From: RGIG3009 sp964389495
GTDB taxonomy: Bacteria > Bacillota > Clostridia > Oscillospirales > Acutalibacteraceae
DNA: 32,505 nt
Direction of reading: 5' to 3'
NCBI GenBank assembly: GCA_964389495.1
Contig: CAYMDU010000008.1
Location: forward strand, 1 to 32,505
Below, in pieces: positions 20,446-29,170 of the stretch. Position 1 is the stretch's first letter, and each line of letters opens with the position of its first letter. Under the pieces are notes generated by a model. That model saw only the letters and a list, made by a program, of their open reading frames with translations. It did not search any database and was not told where the DNA came from. The translations under genes and the position numbers were made by a program.

Positions 20446-20480
20446 TCAAAAGCAAACCGCCACGGGATTGCGTGGCGGTT
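20446..20480 (-). terminator. terminator after the helical hypothetical gene
   Basis: Perfect 10-bp stem AACCGCCACG / CGTGGCGGTT (20455-20480), followed on the minus strand by TGCTTTTG. Confidence 0.8.
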
Positions 20481-20491
20481 GTGCGTGGCTA

Positions 20492-20926
20492 TTACAAATA
20501 TCCACGGATATCCACAGCCAGCTTTTCTTCCAAGCGAATCAGTCGTTTGGCAATGTCTTTGGAATCTTCATCGGCTGCCTGATATTGGTTTAGATACTGG
20601 CTGAGTGATTTCACGCCCATATTGCATCCGTCTGTCATTACTTCTGCAATCGTATGGTCGGATTCGTACATTGCCAATTTCATATTGGTTTTCATCCGTG
20701 CCATGCCTTTGGCCATCGCACTGGGCGATTTTCCTTGATCGCCAAACCGTTCCAGTGCTGCTTCAATATCCAAGCTGAGTTTTTCGTGTTCTTCTTTGCA
20801 CTGATTTAGGCACTCGCTAAGCCGTTGGTTATTCACCGAATTCAACACATCATCAATGGATGACACTCCCATTTTCACGCCGGCATCACATTCACGCAGC
20901 AATCGAACGGTATCGTTTTCCACCAT
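20492..20926 (-). CDS. helical hypothetical protein (DUF2383/ferritin-like appearance)
   Basis: 144 residues from ATG 20926; a longer open frame to 21040 lies across the upstream terminator and is not used. All-helical: TVRLLRECDAGVKMGVSSID, then CLNQCKEEHEKLSLDIE, ARMKTNMKLAMYESDHTIAE, and QYQAADEDSKDIAKRLIRLEE. The pattern of a four-helix bundle with Glu and His (EEHEK, SDHTIAE) resembles the ferritin-like DUF2383 family of Clostridia. No enzymatic activity can be assigned. Confidence 0.75.
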   Translation of the reverse strand: MVENDTVRLLRECDAGVKMGVSSIDDVLNSVNNQRLSECLNQCKEEHEKLSLDIEAALERFGDQGKSPSAMAKGMARMKTNMKLAMYESDHTIAEVMTDGCNMGVKSLSQYLNQYQAADEDSKDIAKRLIRLEEKLAVDIRGYL

Positions 20927-20981
20927 ATAGTTAAAGCACCGCCTTTCACAATCAGTGTTTCCCAAAAAGTGAAGCCTATGC

Positions 20982-21015
20982 AAAAAGCAGCGGCAATCAT
21001 GCTGATTGCCGCTGC
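20982..21015 (-). terminator. terminator after the PqqD-like gene
   Basis: Perfect 12-bp stem GCAGCGGCAATC and its complement (20987-21015), 5-nt loop, then TTTTT on the minus strand. The hairpin begins within 10 bases of the stop codon. Confidence 0.88.
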
Positions 21016-21024
21016 TCACTTTTA

Positions 21025-21381
21025 TTATTTGGCGATCCATTCCACAAAGTGATAACTGTCCAGAATTTGAAAATACCGTGCCAAGCGTTCGTACAAGGGA
21101 TGAATTTCCTCACCGAATTGCCGATCGGCCAGTTGCCCCAATTCCGTGATGGTTCGCTTTCCATCGGTTTGCAGCCATATATAGCTGCCAAGTTTATCCA
21201 AATGAATATAGCTGATGCGCGGGCGCCCGAAAACTGCCTGTGCCAAGCGGTTTACCCACCCGGTATTTTCAATTTCCAAAGTTACCAAGCCTTCATCGTC
21301 GGTATTCCATTGCAACGACGCGGGATGCGCCGGAATTTGCTCCAAATAATTGGGAGAAATAACAATTTGTTTCTTTTTCAT
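21025..21381 (-). CDS. PqqD-family protein (RiPP recognition element-like)
   Basis: 118 residues with the PqqD-like core: VNRLAQAVFGRPRISYIHLDKLGSYIWLQTDG, then ITELGQLADRQFGEEIHPLYERL and a C-terminal helix. PqqD proteins bind precursor peptides for radical SAM enzymes, but members of this stand-alone group occur widely in Clostridia with no peptide cluster, and none is seen here. It follows the OPT transporter by 4 bp, so it is probably translated by coupling. A role with the transporter is possible but unproven. Confidence 0.75.
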   Translation of the reverse strand: MKKKQIVISPNYLEQIPAHPASLQWNTDDEGLVTLEIENTGWVNRLAQAVFGRPRISYIHLDKLGSYIWLQTDGKRTITELGQLADRQFGEEIHPLYERLARYFQILDSYHFVEWIAK

Positions 21382-21385
21382 ACGG

Positions 21386-23314
21386 TTATTCTTGCTCGGT
21401 TACAGCCTTGGTTTCTTTCTTCCACACGCTGAATTTCAGCAAAGAGAGAATGATCAACGCAAAGACAATCAAGCTACCGATGTTGGAAAGCCAAGTGGGC
21501 AAATTTAACAAGCCGGACAAATCCAGTACTTCGCTGACGCCGAACACTGCCAGCACAGCCAACAGAATTCCCACCAAGCCTTCTCCGGCGATCATACCGG
21601 AACAGAACAAAATTCCACGGTTGATGATGCCGGTTTTCTTGTTGCTGTCTTTCATGCGATCGAACACCAAACGAATCAACCCGCCAACCATGATACAAGC
21701 GTTCAGTTGAACCGGCAAATACACGCCAATGGCAAAGGGCAATACGGGAATACCGATGATTTCCACAACCACTGCCAAAAACACACCAATCAAAATCAAG
21801 CCCCATGGCAGGTTGCCGCCCATGATACCTTCGATAACCATTTTCATCAATGTGGCTTGCGGGGCACCCAGTTCTTCGGAGCCAAAGCCCCAGGCACTAT
21901 CCAGCAAATACAATGTGGCACCAATGGCTACCGCCGAAGCGACAACACCGATGATTTCGCCGATTTGCTGCTTTTTGGGAGTTGCGCCTAACAAATAGCC
22001 GGTTTTTAAATCTTGCGAGGTATCACCGGAAATGGCAGCTACAATGCAAATGATGGAACCAATGGCAATAGCGGCCTGCATACCGGAAGCACCGGATTCA
22101 CCGGTTAATTTCAAAACCAGAGTTGCAATAAGCAATGTGGCAATAGCCATGCCGGAAACCGGATTGTTGCTGCTGCCGACAAGTCCCACCATGCGTGAAG
22201 ATACTGTGGCAAAGAAAAAGCCGAAAATCACCACAATAACCGCACCGATAAAGGAAACCGGAATGGCGGGAACCAGCCACACAGCCAAGGTTAAAATACC
22301 AATGGCAATCAACACAATCTTCATGTTGATATCTTGCATGGTGCGTGCGGCATTGGCACCGGAGCTGAGTGAAACGCCCTTAACCGCATCGCGGAAAGTG
22401 CGAACAATCAGCGGCAGCGACTTCACCAGGCTGATGATACCACCGGCGGCCAATGCACCGGCACCAATGTAGCGGACATAGGTACCCCAAATGCCGCTGG
22501 CACCACTGGCAGCAAATATCTCACCAATGGTATCGGTTCCGGGATACAAAATCATGCTGCTTCCGAAAATAACAATCAGGGGAATCAAAACCAACCAGCT
22601 AATCAATCCGCCGGCAAACATGTAGGATGAAATGCGGGGACCGCAAATGTATCCCACGCTCATAACCGCCGGATAAATTTGCGTGCCAATCGCGCCGGGA
22701 TAGGTTTTGGTTGTTCCTTCCAGCGACACCTCGCCGGGAACCACTTTTAATCCGTCAACAATGAATTTGAAGAAAGCAGAAATACCCATACCGGCAAACA
22801 CTGTGCCGGCATTGGCTCCGCCTTCTTCTCCGGCCAGCAGCACTTCGGCGCAGGCCTGACCTTCCGGATACGGCAACACACCGTGCTCGCGCACAATCAG
22901 CGCATTGCGAAGCGGTACCATGAAGAAAACGCCCAGCAGGCCGCCAATAACCGCAATGAGGGTGATTTCCAGCAGGCTCGGTTTTTCCATGACACCGTCA
23001 CGCGCCCACAAAAAAAGAGCAGGCAAAGTGAAAATGGCACCGGCTGCCAACGATTCGCCGGCAGAACCGATGGTTTGCACCATGTTGCTTTCCAAAATGG
23101 AGTTTTTCCGCATCAGCACGCGAATAACACCCATGGCAATAACCGCTGCCGGAATGGATGCGGACACCGTCATGCCAACACGAAGGCCTAGGTAGGCGTT
23201 GGCTGCGCCGAAAATAATAGCCAGCAAAGCACCCATGATGATGGAAGTTACTGTTAACTCGGGGGTTACTTTGTCGGCCGGAATATACGGCTTGAATTCT
23301 TGCTTTTGATCCAA
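21386..23314 (-). CDS. OPT-family oligopeptide transporter
   Basis: Proton-coupled uptake of oligopeptides (or metal-chelate conjugates in some members) across the cytoplasmic membrane. The 642-residue, very hydrophobic protein has many membrane helices and the family signatures GAANAYLGLRVGMTVSASIPAAVIAMG near the N terminus, YPEGQACAEVL (about residue 155), and SGDTSQDLKTGYLLGATPKKQQ in the middle (about 425-450). TTG 23314 is the probable start with AAAGGA 9 bases upstream. The PqqD-like gene is in the same operon. The promoter is near-consensus. Confidence 0.93.
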   Translation of the reverse strand: MDQKQEFKPYIPADKVTPELTVTSIIMGALLAIIFGAANAYLGLRVGMTVSASIPAAVIAMGVIRVLMRKNSILESNMVQTIGSAGESLAAGAIFTLPALFLWARDGVMEKPSLLEITLIAVIGGLLGVFFMVPLRNALIVREHGVLPYPEGQACAEVLLAGEEGGANAGTVFAGMGISAFFKFIVDGLKVVPGEVSLEGTTKTYPGAIGTQIYPAVMSVGYICGPRISSYMFAGGLISWLVLIPLIVIFGSSMILYPGTDTIGEIFAASGASGIWGTYVRYIGAGALAAGGIISLVKSLPLIVRTFRDAVKGVSLSSGANAARTMQDINMKIVLIAIGILTLAVWLVPAIPVSFIGAVIVVIFGFFFATVSSRMVGLVGSSNNPVSGMAIATLLIATLVLKLTGESGASGMQAAIAIGSIICIVAAISGDTSQDLKTGYLLGATPKKQQIGEIIGVVASAVAIGATLYLLDSAWGFGSEELGAPQATLMKMVIEGIMGGNLPWGLILIGVFLAVVVEIIGIPVLPFAIGVYLPVQLNACIMVGGLIRLVFDRMKDSNKKTGIINRGILFCSGMIAGEGLVGILLAVLAVFGVSEVLDLSGLLNLPTWLSNIGSLIVFALIILSLLKFSVWKKETKAVTEQE

Positions 23315-23344
23315 TACTACACATCCTTTTCTGATAGTGATGGC

Positions 23345-23373
23345 ATTATACCACAGATTTGGTGTTTCGTCAA
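23345..23373 (-). promoter_or_regulatory. sigma-A promoter of the OPT operon
   Basis: On the minus strand TTGACG (23368-23373), 17 nt, consensus TATAAT (23345-23350), about 30 bp before the TTG start. Confidence 0.82.
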
Positions 23374-23378
23374 GGAAA

Positions 23379-23410
23379 GCAAAGAAAACACGGCATTTTC
23401 AGCCGTGTTT
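23379..23410 (-). terminator. terminator after the esterase gene
   Basis: Perfect 9-bp stem AAACACGGC / GCCGTGTTT (23386-23410), followed on the minus strand by TCTTTGCTTT. It lies 5 bp after the esterase stop and just upstream of the OPT promoter. Confidence 0.85.
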
Positions 23411-23414
23411 CCAG

Positions 23415-24227
23415 TTACCATTCGCCATAGTGCAACCAATGAAGCAACAAATCCGACCACTGTGCAACATGGTTTTCCAAGGCATTGCTACGCGCTGTCA
23501 ATCCCAAGCCGTGCGCTCCGTGCGGGAAAATATGCAGTTCGGTAGGAATACCGTATTCTCGCAAACGCGATGCATATTCCAACGAATTTTGAACATGAAC
23601 ACCGGGGTCTTCAAACGTATGCCAAATAAACGCTTCCGGTGTGGTTTCGTCGATAAGCAAACTGGGCGTGAGCCGGCGGCGGCAAACAACATCGTGCAAA
23701 GTTTCGCGCCCTTTTCCAAGCAAGAAATCACCGGAACCGATGTGGCAAATATTGGTATCGTAAAGGTTAATCACCGGATAGCATAAAATCTGTTTGTTTG
23801 GCCGATACTCTTCGGCATCCACGGCATCGGCACATTCCACGGCAAGAGGCTCTGTGTAGGTGGAAACCAACGCAGCCAAATGTCCTCCGGCCGACGACCC
23901 CATCACAGCAATTTTTTGCTTGTCCACACCGAATTGTTCGGCATGATACCTTACAAATTGAATACCGCGTCGCGCATCCAGCAACGGCAGCGGGAATGAA
24001 TGGGGCGCCACGCGGTAATCCACCACAAAAGCGTGAAAGCCGTTGCTTGCCAAAAATTCGGCGTACCCTTTCCCCTCGTGTTGTGCGCGGCATGTGTAGC
24101 CGCCACCGGGAAAAATAACAACCGCGCCGTCGGAACAACCGGTTTCCGGCTGATAGTAGGTGATTTTCGGCACTTCTTCACACAGCCCCGGCACCGTATT
24201 CCACAAATCAAACACTTGAATATTCAT
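23415..24227 (-). CDS. alpha/beta hydrolase, acetyl-esterase type (BD-FAE-like)
   Basis: Probable deacylation of carbohydrate esters or small esters. 270 residues: oxyanion-hole segment VVIFPGGGYTCRAQHEG (about 34-50), VVDYRVAPHSFPLPLLDARRGIQFVR, nucleophile Ser in MGSSAGGHLAAL (about 116), catalytic Asp in WHTFEDPGVHVQNS (about 215) and His in PHGAHGLGL (about 245). No signal peptide, so cytoplasmic. ATG 24227 follows GGGGAG. The PPOX-family gene ends 30 bp upstream, so the two probably share a transcript. Xylan or xylo-oligosaccharide esters would fit a gut/rumen organism, by inference. Confidence 0.88.
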   Translation of the reverse strand: MNIQVFDLWNTVPGLCEEVPKITYYQPETGCSDGAVVIFPGGGYTCRAQHEGKGYAEFLASNGFHAFVVDYRVAPHSFPLPLLDARRGIQFVRYHAEQFGVDKQKIAVMGSSAGGHLAALVSTYTEPLAVECADAVDAEEYRPNKQILCYPVINLYDTNICHIGSGDFLLGKGRETLHDVVCRRRLTPSLLIDETTPEAFIWHTFEDPGVHVQNSLEYASRLREYGIPTELHIFPHGAHGLGLTARSNALENHVAQWSDLLLHWLHYGEW

Positions 24228-24257
24228 GACACATCTCCCCTTTTGTAAATCGGCGTA

Positions 24258-24650
24258 TTAGAAACGAATGGTTTCGGGTGCGGCTGTGAACGAAGAAAAA
24301 ATAGCCGTTGCGTTTTTTAAATAGAACACTTGAGTGTTACCGTCGTTCTCGTTATACATGGAACGCAATTCCGGATAGGCATCCAACATGGATTTTCTGG
24401 CTTCCATGCGATCGTCTTCCACCAATTCGCCGGAAACGCGAAGCCATGTTCCCTCGGCGAAAGCGCAAAGCTCCACCTTGGGATTCACTGCCACTTGCCG
24501 TGACACCGATTTGGATTTGCCGGTTTGAATATACAGTTTTCCTTCAAAAATATGGGCCGTTCCGAAAGGGCGAACACGCGGCTGATCTTCCTCCACGGTT
24601 GCCAAATAGTAAGTGCCCGCTTTTTTCAAGAATTGACATACTTTTTCCAC
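24258..24650 (-). CDS. pyridoxamine 5'-phosphate oxidase-family flavin-binding protein
   Basis: 130 residues with the split-barrel FMN-binding pattern: GTYYLATVEEDQPRVRPFGTAHIFEGKLYIQTGKSKSVSRQVAVNPKVELCAF, then WLRVSGELVEDDR. Members act as small FMN- or heme-linked reductases or oxidases; no specific substrate can be given. The start is GTG 24650 with AAAGGAGG 7 bases upstream; a longer frame to 24692 covers the promoter. First gene of an operon with the esterase. Confidence 0.88.
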   Translation of the reverse strand: MEKVCQFLKKAGTYYLATVEEDQPRVRPFGTAHIFEGKLYIQTGKSKSVSRQVAVNPKVELCAFAEGTWLRVSGELVEDDRMEARKSMLDAYPELRSMYNENDGNTQVFYLKNATAIFSSFTAAPETIRF

Positions 24651-24680
24651 GAAAACGCCTCCTTTGGTTTTTCTCAGTTT

Positions 24681-24709
24681 ATCATATCGCAAAGTAGCTC
24701 TTTTGTAAA
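24681..24709 (-). promoter_or_regulatory. sigma-A promoter of the PPOX-esterase operon
   Basis: On the minus strand TTTACA (24704-24709), 17 nt, TATGAT (24681-24686), about 30 bp before the GTG. Confidence 0.75.
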
Positions 24710-24740
24710 GGCAAAAATAAGTGCTTTTGAAAATAACATG

Positions 24741-25292
24741 TTAAGGCAATTGATCAAATCCTACTACCAGCACGCCTTCTTTTTGTGCTGCCGCAAGGCA
24801 TTTTTCCAACAACTCTGTTGCCATGTGGATGTGGTTTGCATTTTCTCTTATGTTATGGGAGAAGAAAGTTGCGCACAAATTGTTTTTGGAAGCCAAAAGT
24901 ATTGTATCTGTAAAATCCTTTTCTATTGTATGATAGTATTCGCCTATTCCAAGCCCCGGCATCACATGTACCTTTTCAAGAATATCAACAGGAATATAGT
25001 TTTCGGCAGTTCGTGAGGCTTCCGCTCTGAACCTGTTGAAATAGTTTCCCAAATAGGCATCGGTTTCCTTTGTTCTCATGTTATAGGGATATCCAAATGA
25101 TCTAACAGGTATTCCGTTGTTGGCAAGTGTTTGTAATTCTTGCTTAATTTCATTTTCAAAATAGGCTTCTGCTCCGTATTTTTCAAAGTATTCAGGTGCT
25201 GCTAAATGATGTTTGGAATGAAGCCCGATGGTGTGCCCCGCTTTATGAATTTTCTTGATTGCAGACAACGCTAACTCATCGATCTCACCGCT
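24741..25292 (-). pseudogene. 5'-truncated polysaccharide deacetylase (NodB-like)
   Basis: The frame carries the second half of a polysaccharide deacetylase: HKAGHTIGLHSKHH (the H-x-x-x-H metal motif), GIPVRSFGYPYN and a final HNIRENAN...VLVVGFDQL strand. The N-terminal part with the catalytic TFDDG motif is missing; the frame closes at a TGA about 9 codons above the first usable start, and the DNA upstream up to the tRNA shows no further coding sense. No ribosome site precedes TTG 25268. It is therefore probably a broken remnant without activity. Confidence 0.7.
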
Positions 25293-25347
25293 TCACCCCG
25301 AACAAATCATAGCACATACAAGGTGTGTTTTCAAGTTGTATTTATTG

Positions 25348-25374
25348 AAAAAAGCACGCCATTGGCGTGCTTTT
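25348..25374 (-). terminator. terminator after tRNA-Ser(GCT)
   Basis: Perfect stem AAGCACGCC / GGCGTGCTT with an ATG/ATT-type 3-nt loop (25352-25372), then a run of six T on the minus strand. Confidence 0.88.
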
Positions 25375-25375
25375 C

Positions 25376-25466
25376 TGGCGGAGAAGGAGGGACTCGAACC
25401 CTCGCGCCGGTTACCCGACCTACGCCCTTAGCAGGGGCGCCTCGTCACCAACTTGAGTACTTCTCC
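25376..25466 (-). tRNA. tRNA-Ser (GCT)
   Basis: On the minus strand: acceptor GGAGAAG / CTTCTCC, anticodon stem CGCCC/GGGCG around CTGCTAA (anticodon GCT, reading AGC/AGU), long class II variable arm, T loop GGTTCGAGTCC and encoded CCA at 25376-25378. Confidence 0.97.
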
Positions 25467-25525
25467 GTATCCAAACCGAATGCGGTGAACAAACGGTTTG
25501 ACTATGTACTTCACCTGTTGAGGTG

Positions 25526-25612
25526 TGGCGGAGAGGAAGGGATTCGAACCCTTGGCTCTTTCGAGTCACTGGTTTTCAAGACCAGCTCCATAAACCGCTC
25601 GGACACCTCTCC
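25526..25612 (-). tRNA. tRNA-Ser (TGA)
   Basis: On the minus strand: acceptor GGAGAGG / CCTCTCC, anticodon stem CTGGT/ACCAG around CTTGAAA (anticodon TGA, reading UCN), long class II variable arm, T loop GGTTCGAATCC and encoded CCA at 25526-25528. It lies 59 bp upstream of the other tRNA-Ser, probably one transcript. Confidence 0.97.
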
Positions 25613-25691
25613 TCATTGCGACGATATTGATTTTACCATTTTTGTGCCGCGTTGTCAACACCCAAAATAACGGAAATCTATTTTTTCGTAT

Positions 25692-26372
25692 TCAAATTGT
25701 TCCTTGCAAAATTGCCAGCAACTCGCTTGGTGTTTCCGGCAGGTATTCCGCACCGGCACGCTGCAATTCTTTGCGGCCGCGAAATCCCCACACGGCACCG
25801 CAGCAAGGCAGGCCGGCGTTGTGCGCGGTGAGAACATCCACATCGGAATCTCCCACAAACAGCGTATGTGCCGCATCGGCGTTGCAATCCGCCAAAGCCA
25901 GCCGAACCACTGCCGGATCGGGTTTATTGGGACGGCCGTTCGTGCTGCCATACACACAACAAAACGGATAGCTTGCGAAAAAGTGATGTGCCAAATAACG
26001 AGCCTGTTCTTCCGGCTTGTTTGTAACAATGCCCCATTGAATTTTCTTTTGCCGCAAACTATCCAGCAACGGAAGGATTCCCGAATACGGTGTGGTGTGT
26101 ACCGCCAAATGGGTGTTATACAACTCCAAGAAGCGGGCTGTTGCCGCATCCAATTCCGAATCGGTTAGCTGTTCTTCAAAAGAACGCTCCACCAATTTGC
26201 GTATGCCGTTTCCCACAAAACGATGATAGGTTTCCCGCGTGTGTACCGGTGCACCGTCGGCGTTCCCTTTTCCCCATTCGGCAAGCACCTGCTCGGCTGT
26301 CCACGCCAAATCATCGATAGTATCAATCAAGGTTCCGTCCAAATCAAACAAAATGGTTGTCCACTGTTGCAT
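25692..26372 (-). CDS. HAD-superfamily phosphatase, phosphoglycolate phosphatase type
   Basis: 226 residues. Motif I FDLDGTLIDT (Asp nucleophile, residue about 10), motif II VTNKPEEQ (Thr, about 115), motif III Lys in RPNKPDPA (about 147) and motif IV FVGDSDVDVLTAHNAG (about 168), with a helical cap after motif I as in Gph/PpaX. Start ATG 26372 with AAGGAG 6 bases upstream. It is 10 bp after potD and so is the last gene of the transporter operon; a metabolic link to polyamines is not obvious. Confidence 0.88.
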   Translation of the reverse strand: MQQWTTILFDLDGTLIDTIDDLAWTAEQVLAEWGKGNADGAPVHTRETYHRFVGNGIRKLVERSFEEQLTDSELDAATARFLELYNTHLAVHTTPYSGILPLLDSLRQKKIQWGIVTNKPEEQARYLAHHFFASYPFCCVYGSTNGRPNKPDPAVVRLALADCNADAAHTLFVGDSDVDVLTAHNAGLPCCGAVWGFRGRKELQRAGAEYLPETPSELLAILQGTI

Positions 26373-26382
26373 GGTGTTCTCC

Positions 26383-27531
26383 TTACCGTTTCTTTTGCTT
26401 CCAGCGAAAGGCGTAAACAATCAGGCACGCCAACGCCACCACGCCCACAGATACCGTACAAATGCTCCACAGCGGATTCGCAAGTTTGAGTTTCATCCAC
26501 AACTTATCCATATAAGCGTTCACTTCGGCGGGTAAGGTGAGAAACACCTCGGTGCGTTCCAGCAACTCGTCCGGTGGATATAGGTTCTTGTTTTCGCCGA
26601 TAGCAGGATCCAACAGTTTTTGCGCTTCGGTTTGCGGGGTGGAATAACCAATGTATTCCGCGTTTAAAAGTGCAATATCGGTGCGGCACATAAAATTGAT
26701 GTATTGCTCTGCTTCGGTGATGTGCGGCGAATTAGCAGGCACACACATGGCATCGATAAAGCGATTGGTACCGGATTGCGGAACAAAAAAGTCGATGTTA
26801 GGATTGCCTTCCTCTTCATCCATCATAATCAATCCGTCGCCGGAATAGTACGGAGCAATCCACCCTTCTTCATTGATCATTTTATCATAGACTTGATCCA
26901 TCACATATTGCAGCAACAACGGTTTTTGTTCTGCCAATGCCTCGTAGGCTTCGTCCCATTCGGCTGTGTTGGTGGTGTTCATGGAATACCCGCATTTGTT
27001 GAGTGCAATGCCAAAGGCATCGCGCTGATTATCAAACATAAAAATGCGGCCGCTGTATTTTTCGTTCCAAAGCAAATCCCAACCCTGGGCCAAATCTGCT
27101 TCGTCCACATACTTTTTGTTATAAAAAATACCGACTGTGGACCATGTGTAGGGTACGGAATATACATTTTGCGGGTCGTATTCCGGATTTTTCAAAGTGT
27201 CGCTGATGTACTGAAAATTGGGTATGTTATCAAAATCCAATTTGGCCAGCATATTCTCGTTAATCAGTTTTCCCACCATGTAGTCAGACGGAATAATCAC
27301 ATCGTAAATGGCGGCTCCCGTGGACAACACTGCATACATACTTTCGTTATCGGTGAAGTTTTTGTAGTTCACACGAATACCGGTTTCTTTGGTGAAAATA
27401 TCATTGACCGTGGGGTCGATATATTCCCCCCAGTTATACACATTCAGTGTTACCGTTTCTTCCGCAGATACCGCCGGAACAGCGGCACAGCACAGCAGTA
27501 TTGCGGCAATCAAACAAATCAGTTTTTTCAT
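26383..27531 (-). CDS. potD: spermidine/putrescine-type ABC transporter substrate-binding protein with C-terminal membrane anchor
   Basis: Extracellular binding protein that delivers polyamines (or related cations) to PotBC. 382 residues: signal peptide (1-23, probable cleavage AVSA-EE), then the PotD pattern LNVYNWGEYIDPTV, YDVIIPSDYMVGKLI, YSVPYTWSTVGIFYNKK, YSGDGLIMMDEE, and SPHITEAEQYINFM. Odd point: it has no lipobox Cys; instead a C-terminal membrane helix (about 355-376) with basic KQKKR tail should anchor it. ATG 27531 overlaps the potC stop as ATGA. Exact ligand is inferred from family only. Confidence 0.92.
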   Translation of the reverse strand: MKKLICLIAAILLCCAAVPAVSAEETVTLNVYNWGEYIDPTVNDIFTKETGIRVNYKNFTDNESMYAVLSTGAAIYDVIIPSDYMVGKLINENMLAKLDFDNIPNFQYISDTLKNPEYDPQNVYSVPYTWSTVGIFYNKKYVDEADLAQGWDLLWNEKYSGRIFMFDNQRDAFGIALNKCGYSMNTTNTAEWDEAYEALAEQKPLLLQYVMDQVYDKMINEEGWIAPYYSGDGLIMMDEEEGNPNIDFFVPQSGTNRFIDAMCVPANSPHITEAEQYINFMCRTDIALLNAEYIGYSTPQTEAQKLLDPAIGENKNLYPPDELLERTEVFLTLPAEVNAYMDKLWMKLKLANPLWSICTVSVGVVALACLIVYAFRWKQKKR

Positions 27532-28349
27532 GCAGCTCCCCCCTGGCGGGATGCCCGCTGTTTTTCTTTCGGTGTGGAACGGATTTGAAGAACATTCACC
27601 AGCACCAGCAAAATCAATACTGCACCAAACATCAAGGTGGACAGGGCGTTAATTTCCGGCGTTACCCGACGCTTTACCATGGCATAAATTGTCACCGACA
27701 AGTTTTGCGCCGAAGCGCCTGAGGTGAACAGGCTGATTACAAAATCGTCCAAAGACATGGTGAAAGCCATCAGGGCACCGGTGATAATGCCGGGTACGAT
27801 TTGCGGCAACACCGCGCTGAAAAATGCTTTTGCCGGATGGCAACCGAGATCCACAGCGGCTTCGTATAAATGCGGATCCAACTGACGCAGCTTGGGCATC
27901 ACTTGAAGCACCACATACGGAATGCAAAATGTGATGTGCGACAACAGCAGAGGGATATACCCCGGTTGCAAAATACCGGTGGTTTGATGTACAAAAACAA
28001 ACAGAAGCATCAACGCAATACCGGTGACGATTTCCGGATTAACCATGGGCAAATTGTTCACTGCCAGCAAAACGCGCCGCAGCTTGGCATTAACGCTGCG
28101 AATACCAATCGCGGCAGCTGTGCCAATCACCGTGGAAATCACCGTGGCAATCACCGCAATGGACAGCGTTACGCCCAAAGCAGAGAGGATTTCCTCGTTT
28201 TGAAAAAGTGCTTCGTACCAGCGCAAAGAAAAGCCACTCCACACCACCCGGCTTTTGGAGGAGTTAAACGAAAAAACAATCAGCACAAAAATCGGGGCAT
28301 ACAAAAACGCAAAAATGAGGCCGTTATAGATGCGGGACAGTGTTTTCAT
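27528..28349 (-). CDS. potC: spermidine/putrescine-type ABC transporter permease
   Basis: 273 residues, about six membrane helices, with the permease EAA-like loop EAAVDLGCHPAKAFFSAVLPQIVPGI (about residue 180) that contacts the ATPase. N-terminal helix YNGLIFAFLYAPIFVLIVFSFN is typical of PotC. Start ATG 28349 overlaps the potB stop as ATGA; upstream in-frame codons lie inside potB. Forms the channel with PotB. Confidence 0.93.
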   Translation of the reverse strand: MKTLSRIYNGLIFAFLYAPIFVLIVFSFNSSKSRVVWSGFSLRWYEALFQNEEILSALGVTLSIAVIATVISTVIGTAAAIGIRSVNAKLRRVLLAVNNLPMVNPEIVTGIALMLLFVFVHQTTGILQPGYIPLLLSHITFCIPYVVLQVMPKLRQLDPHLYEAAVDLGCHPAKAFFSAVLPQIVPGIITGALMAFTMSLDDFVISLFTSGASAQNLSVTIYAMVKRRVTPEINALSTLMFGAVLILLVLVNVLQIRSTPKEKQRASRQGGAA

Positions 28350-29170
28350 GCGGCATCCTCCTCCCCGTGCGTGTCTACCATACCGGTGATTGCCATGCAC
28401 ACCAATATCAGCAACATCAGCACCAACGACAAAGTAGCCCCCACATGATAATCCGCACCTTGCCCGATGAACATGGTTTCTATGGTATCGCCAATCATCA
28501 ATGTTTTGCTGCCACCAAGCAATTTGGTGATAACAAAAGTGCTCACCGCCGGAACAAACACCATGGTTATCCCGCTAAGCATGCCGGGGACCGACAAAGG
28601 AAGCACCACACGCCCGAATATCTGCAATGTATTGGAACCCAAATCCTGTGCTGCTTCTATCACACTGTTATCAATTTTCACCATTACAGAATACAGCGGT
28701 AGCACCATGAAAGGCAGAAAATTATATACCATGCCCAACACCACGGCACCGTTGGTATTAATCAGAGTGAGGGTATCCCCCTCTGCCAACAAACCGACAG
28801 CCCGCAAAAGTTGGTTGATAAAGCCGTTGTTTTCCAGTAACGACATCCACGCATACGTGCGAAGCAAAAAATTCATCCACATGGGCAACATGATAATCAT
28901 CACCATGGTTTGCTGCACACGCCCTTTGGCGCGTGAAATGGTGAATGCCAAAGGAAAGGCCAAAACCAAACAAACGGCCGTGGCAATAGCCCCCAAAAAG
29001 ATGGACAGACCAAAGGTACCGGCATATTCCACAATGGAAGACAAATTGGACAGGGTGAAATTTCCCGAAGCATCGGTGAAAGCAAACCAGAGAACAATGC
29101 CCATGGGAATAACCGTGAACAACACCATCCACAAAGTGAACGGTGCCGCGGCAGATTTGGAGCGCATCAT
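28346..29170 (-). CDS. potB: spermidine/putrescine-type ABC transporter permease
   Basis: 274 residues, about six membrane helices, with MWMNFLLRTYAWMSLLENNG (PotB hallmark) and the EAA-like loop EAAQDLGSNTLQIFGRVVLPLSVPG (about residue 178). ATG 29170 overlaps the potA stop. Pairs with PotC to form the membrane channel. Confidence 0.93.
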   Translation of the reverse strand: MMRSKSAAAPFTLWMVLFTVIPMGIVLWFAFTDASGNFTLSNLSSIVEYAGTFGLSIFLGAIATAVCLVLAFPLAFTISRAKGRVQQTMVMIIMLPMWMNFLLRTYAWMSLLENNGFINQLLRAVGLLAEGDTLTLINTNGAVVLGMVYNFLPFMVLPLYSVMVKIDNSVIEAAQDLGSNTLQIFGRVVLPLSVPGMLSGITMVFVPAVSTFVITKLLGGSKTLMIGDTIETMFIGQGADYHVGATLSLVLMLLILVCMAITGMVDTHGEEDAA

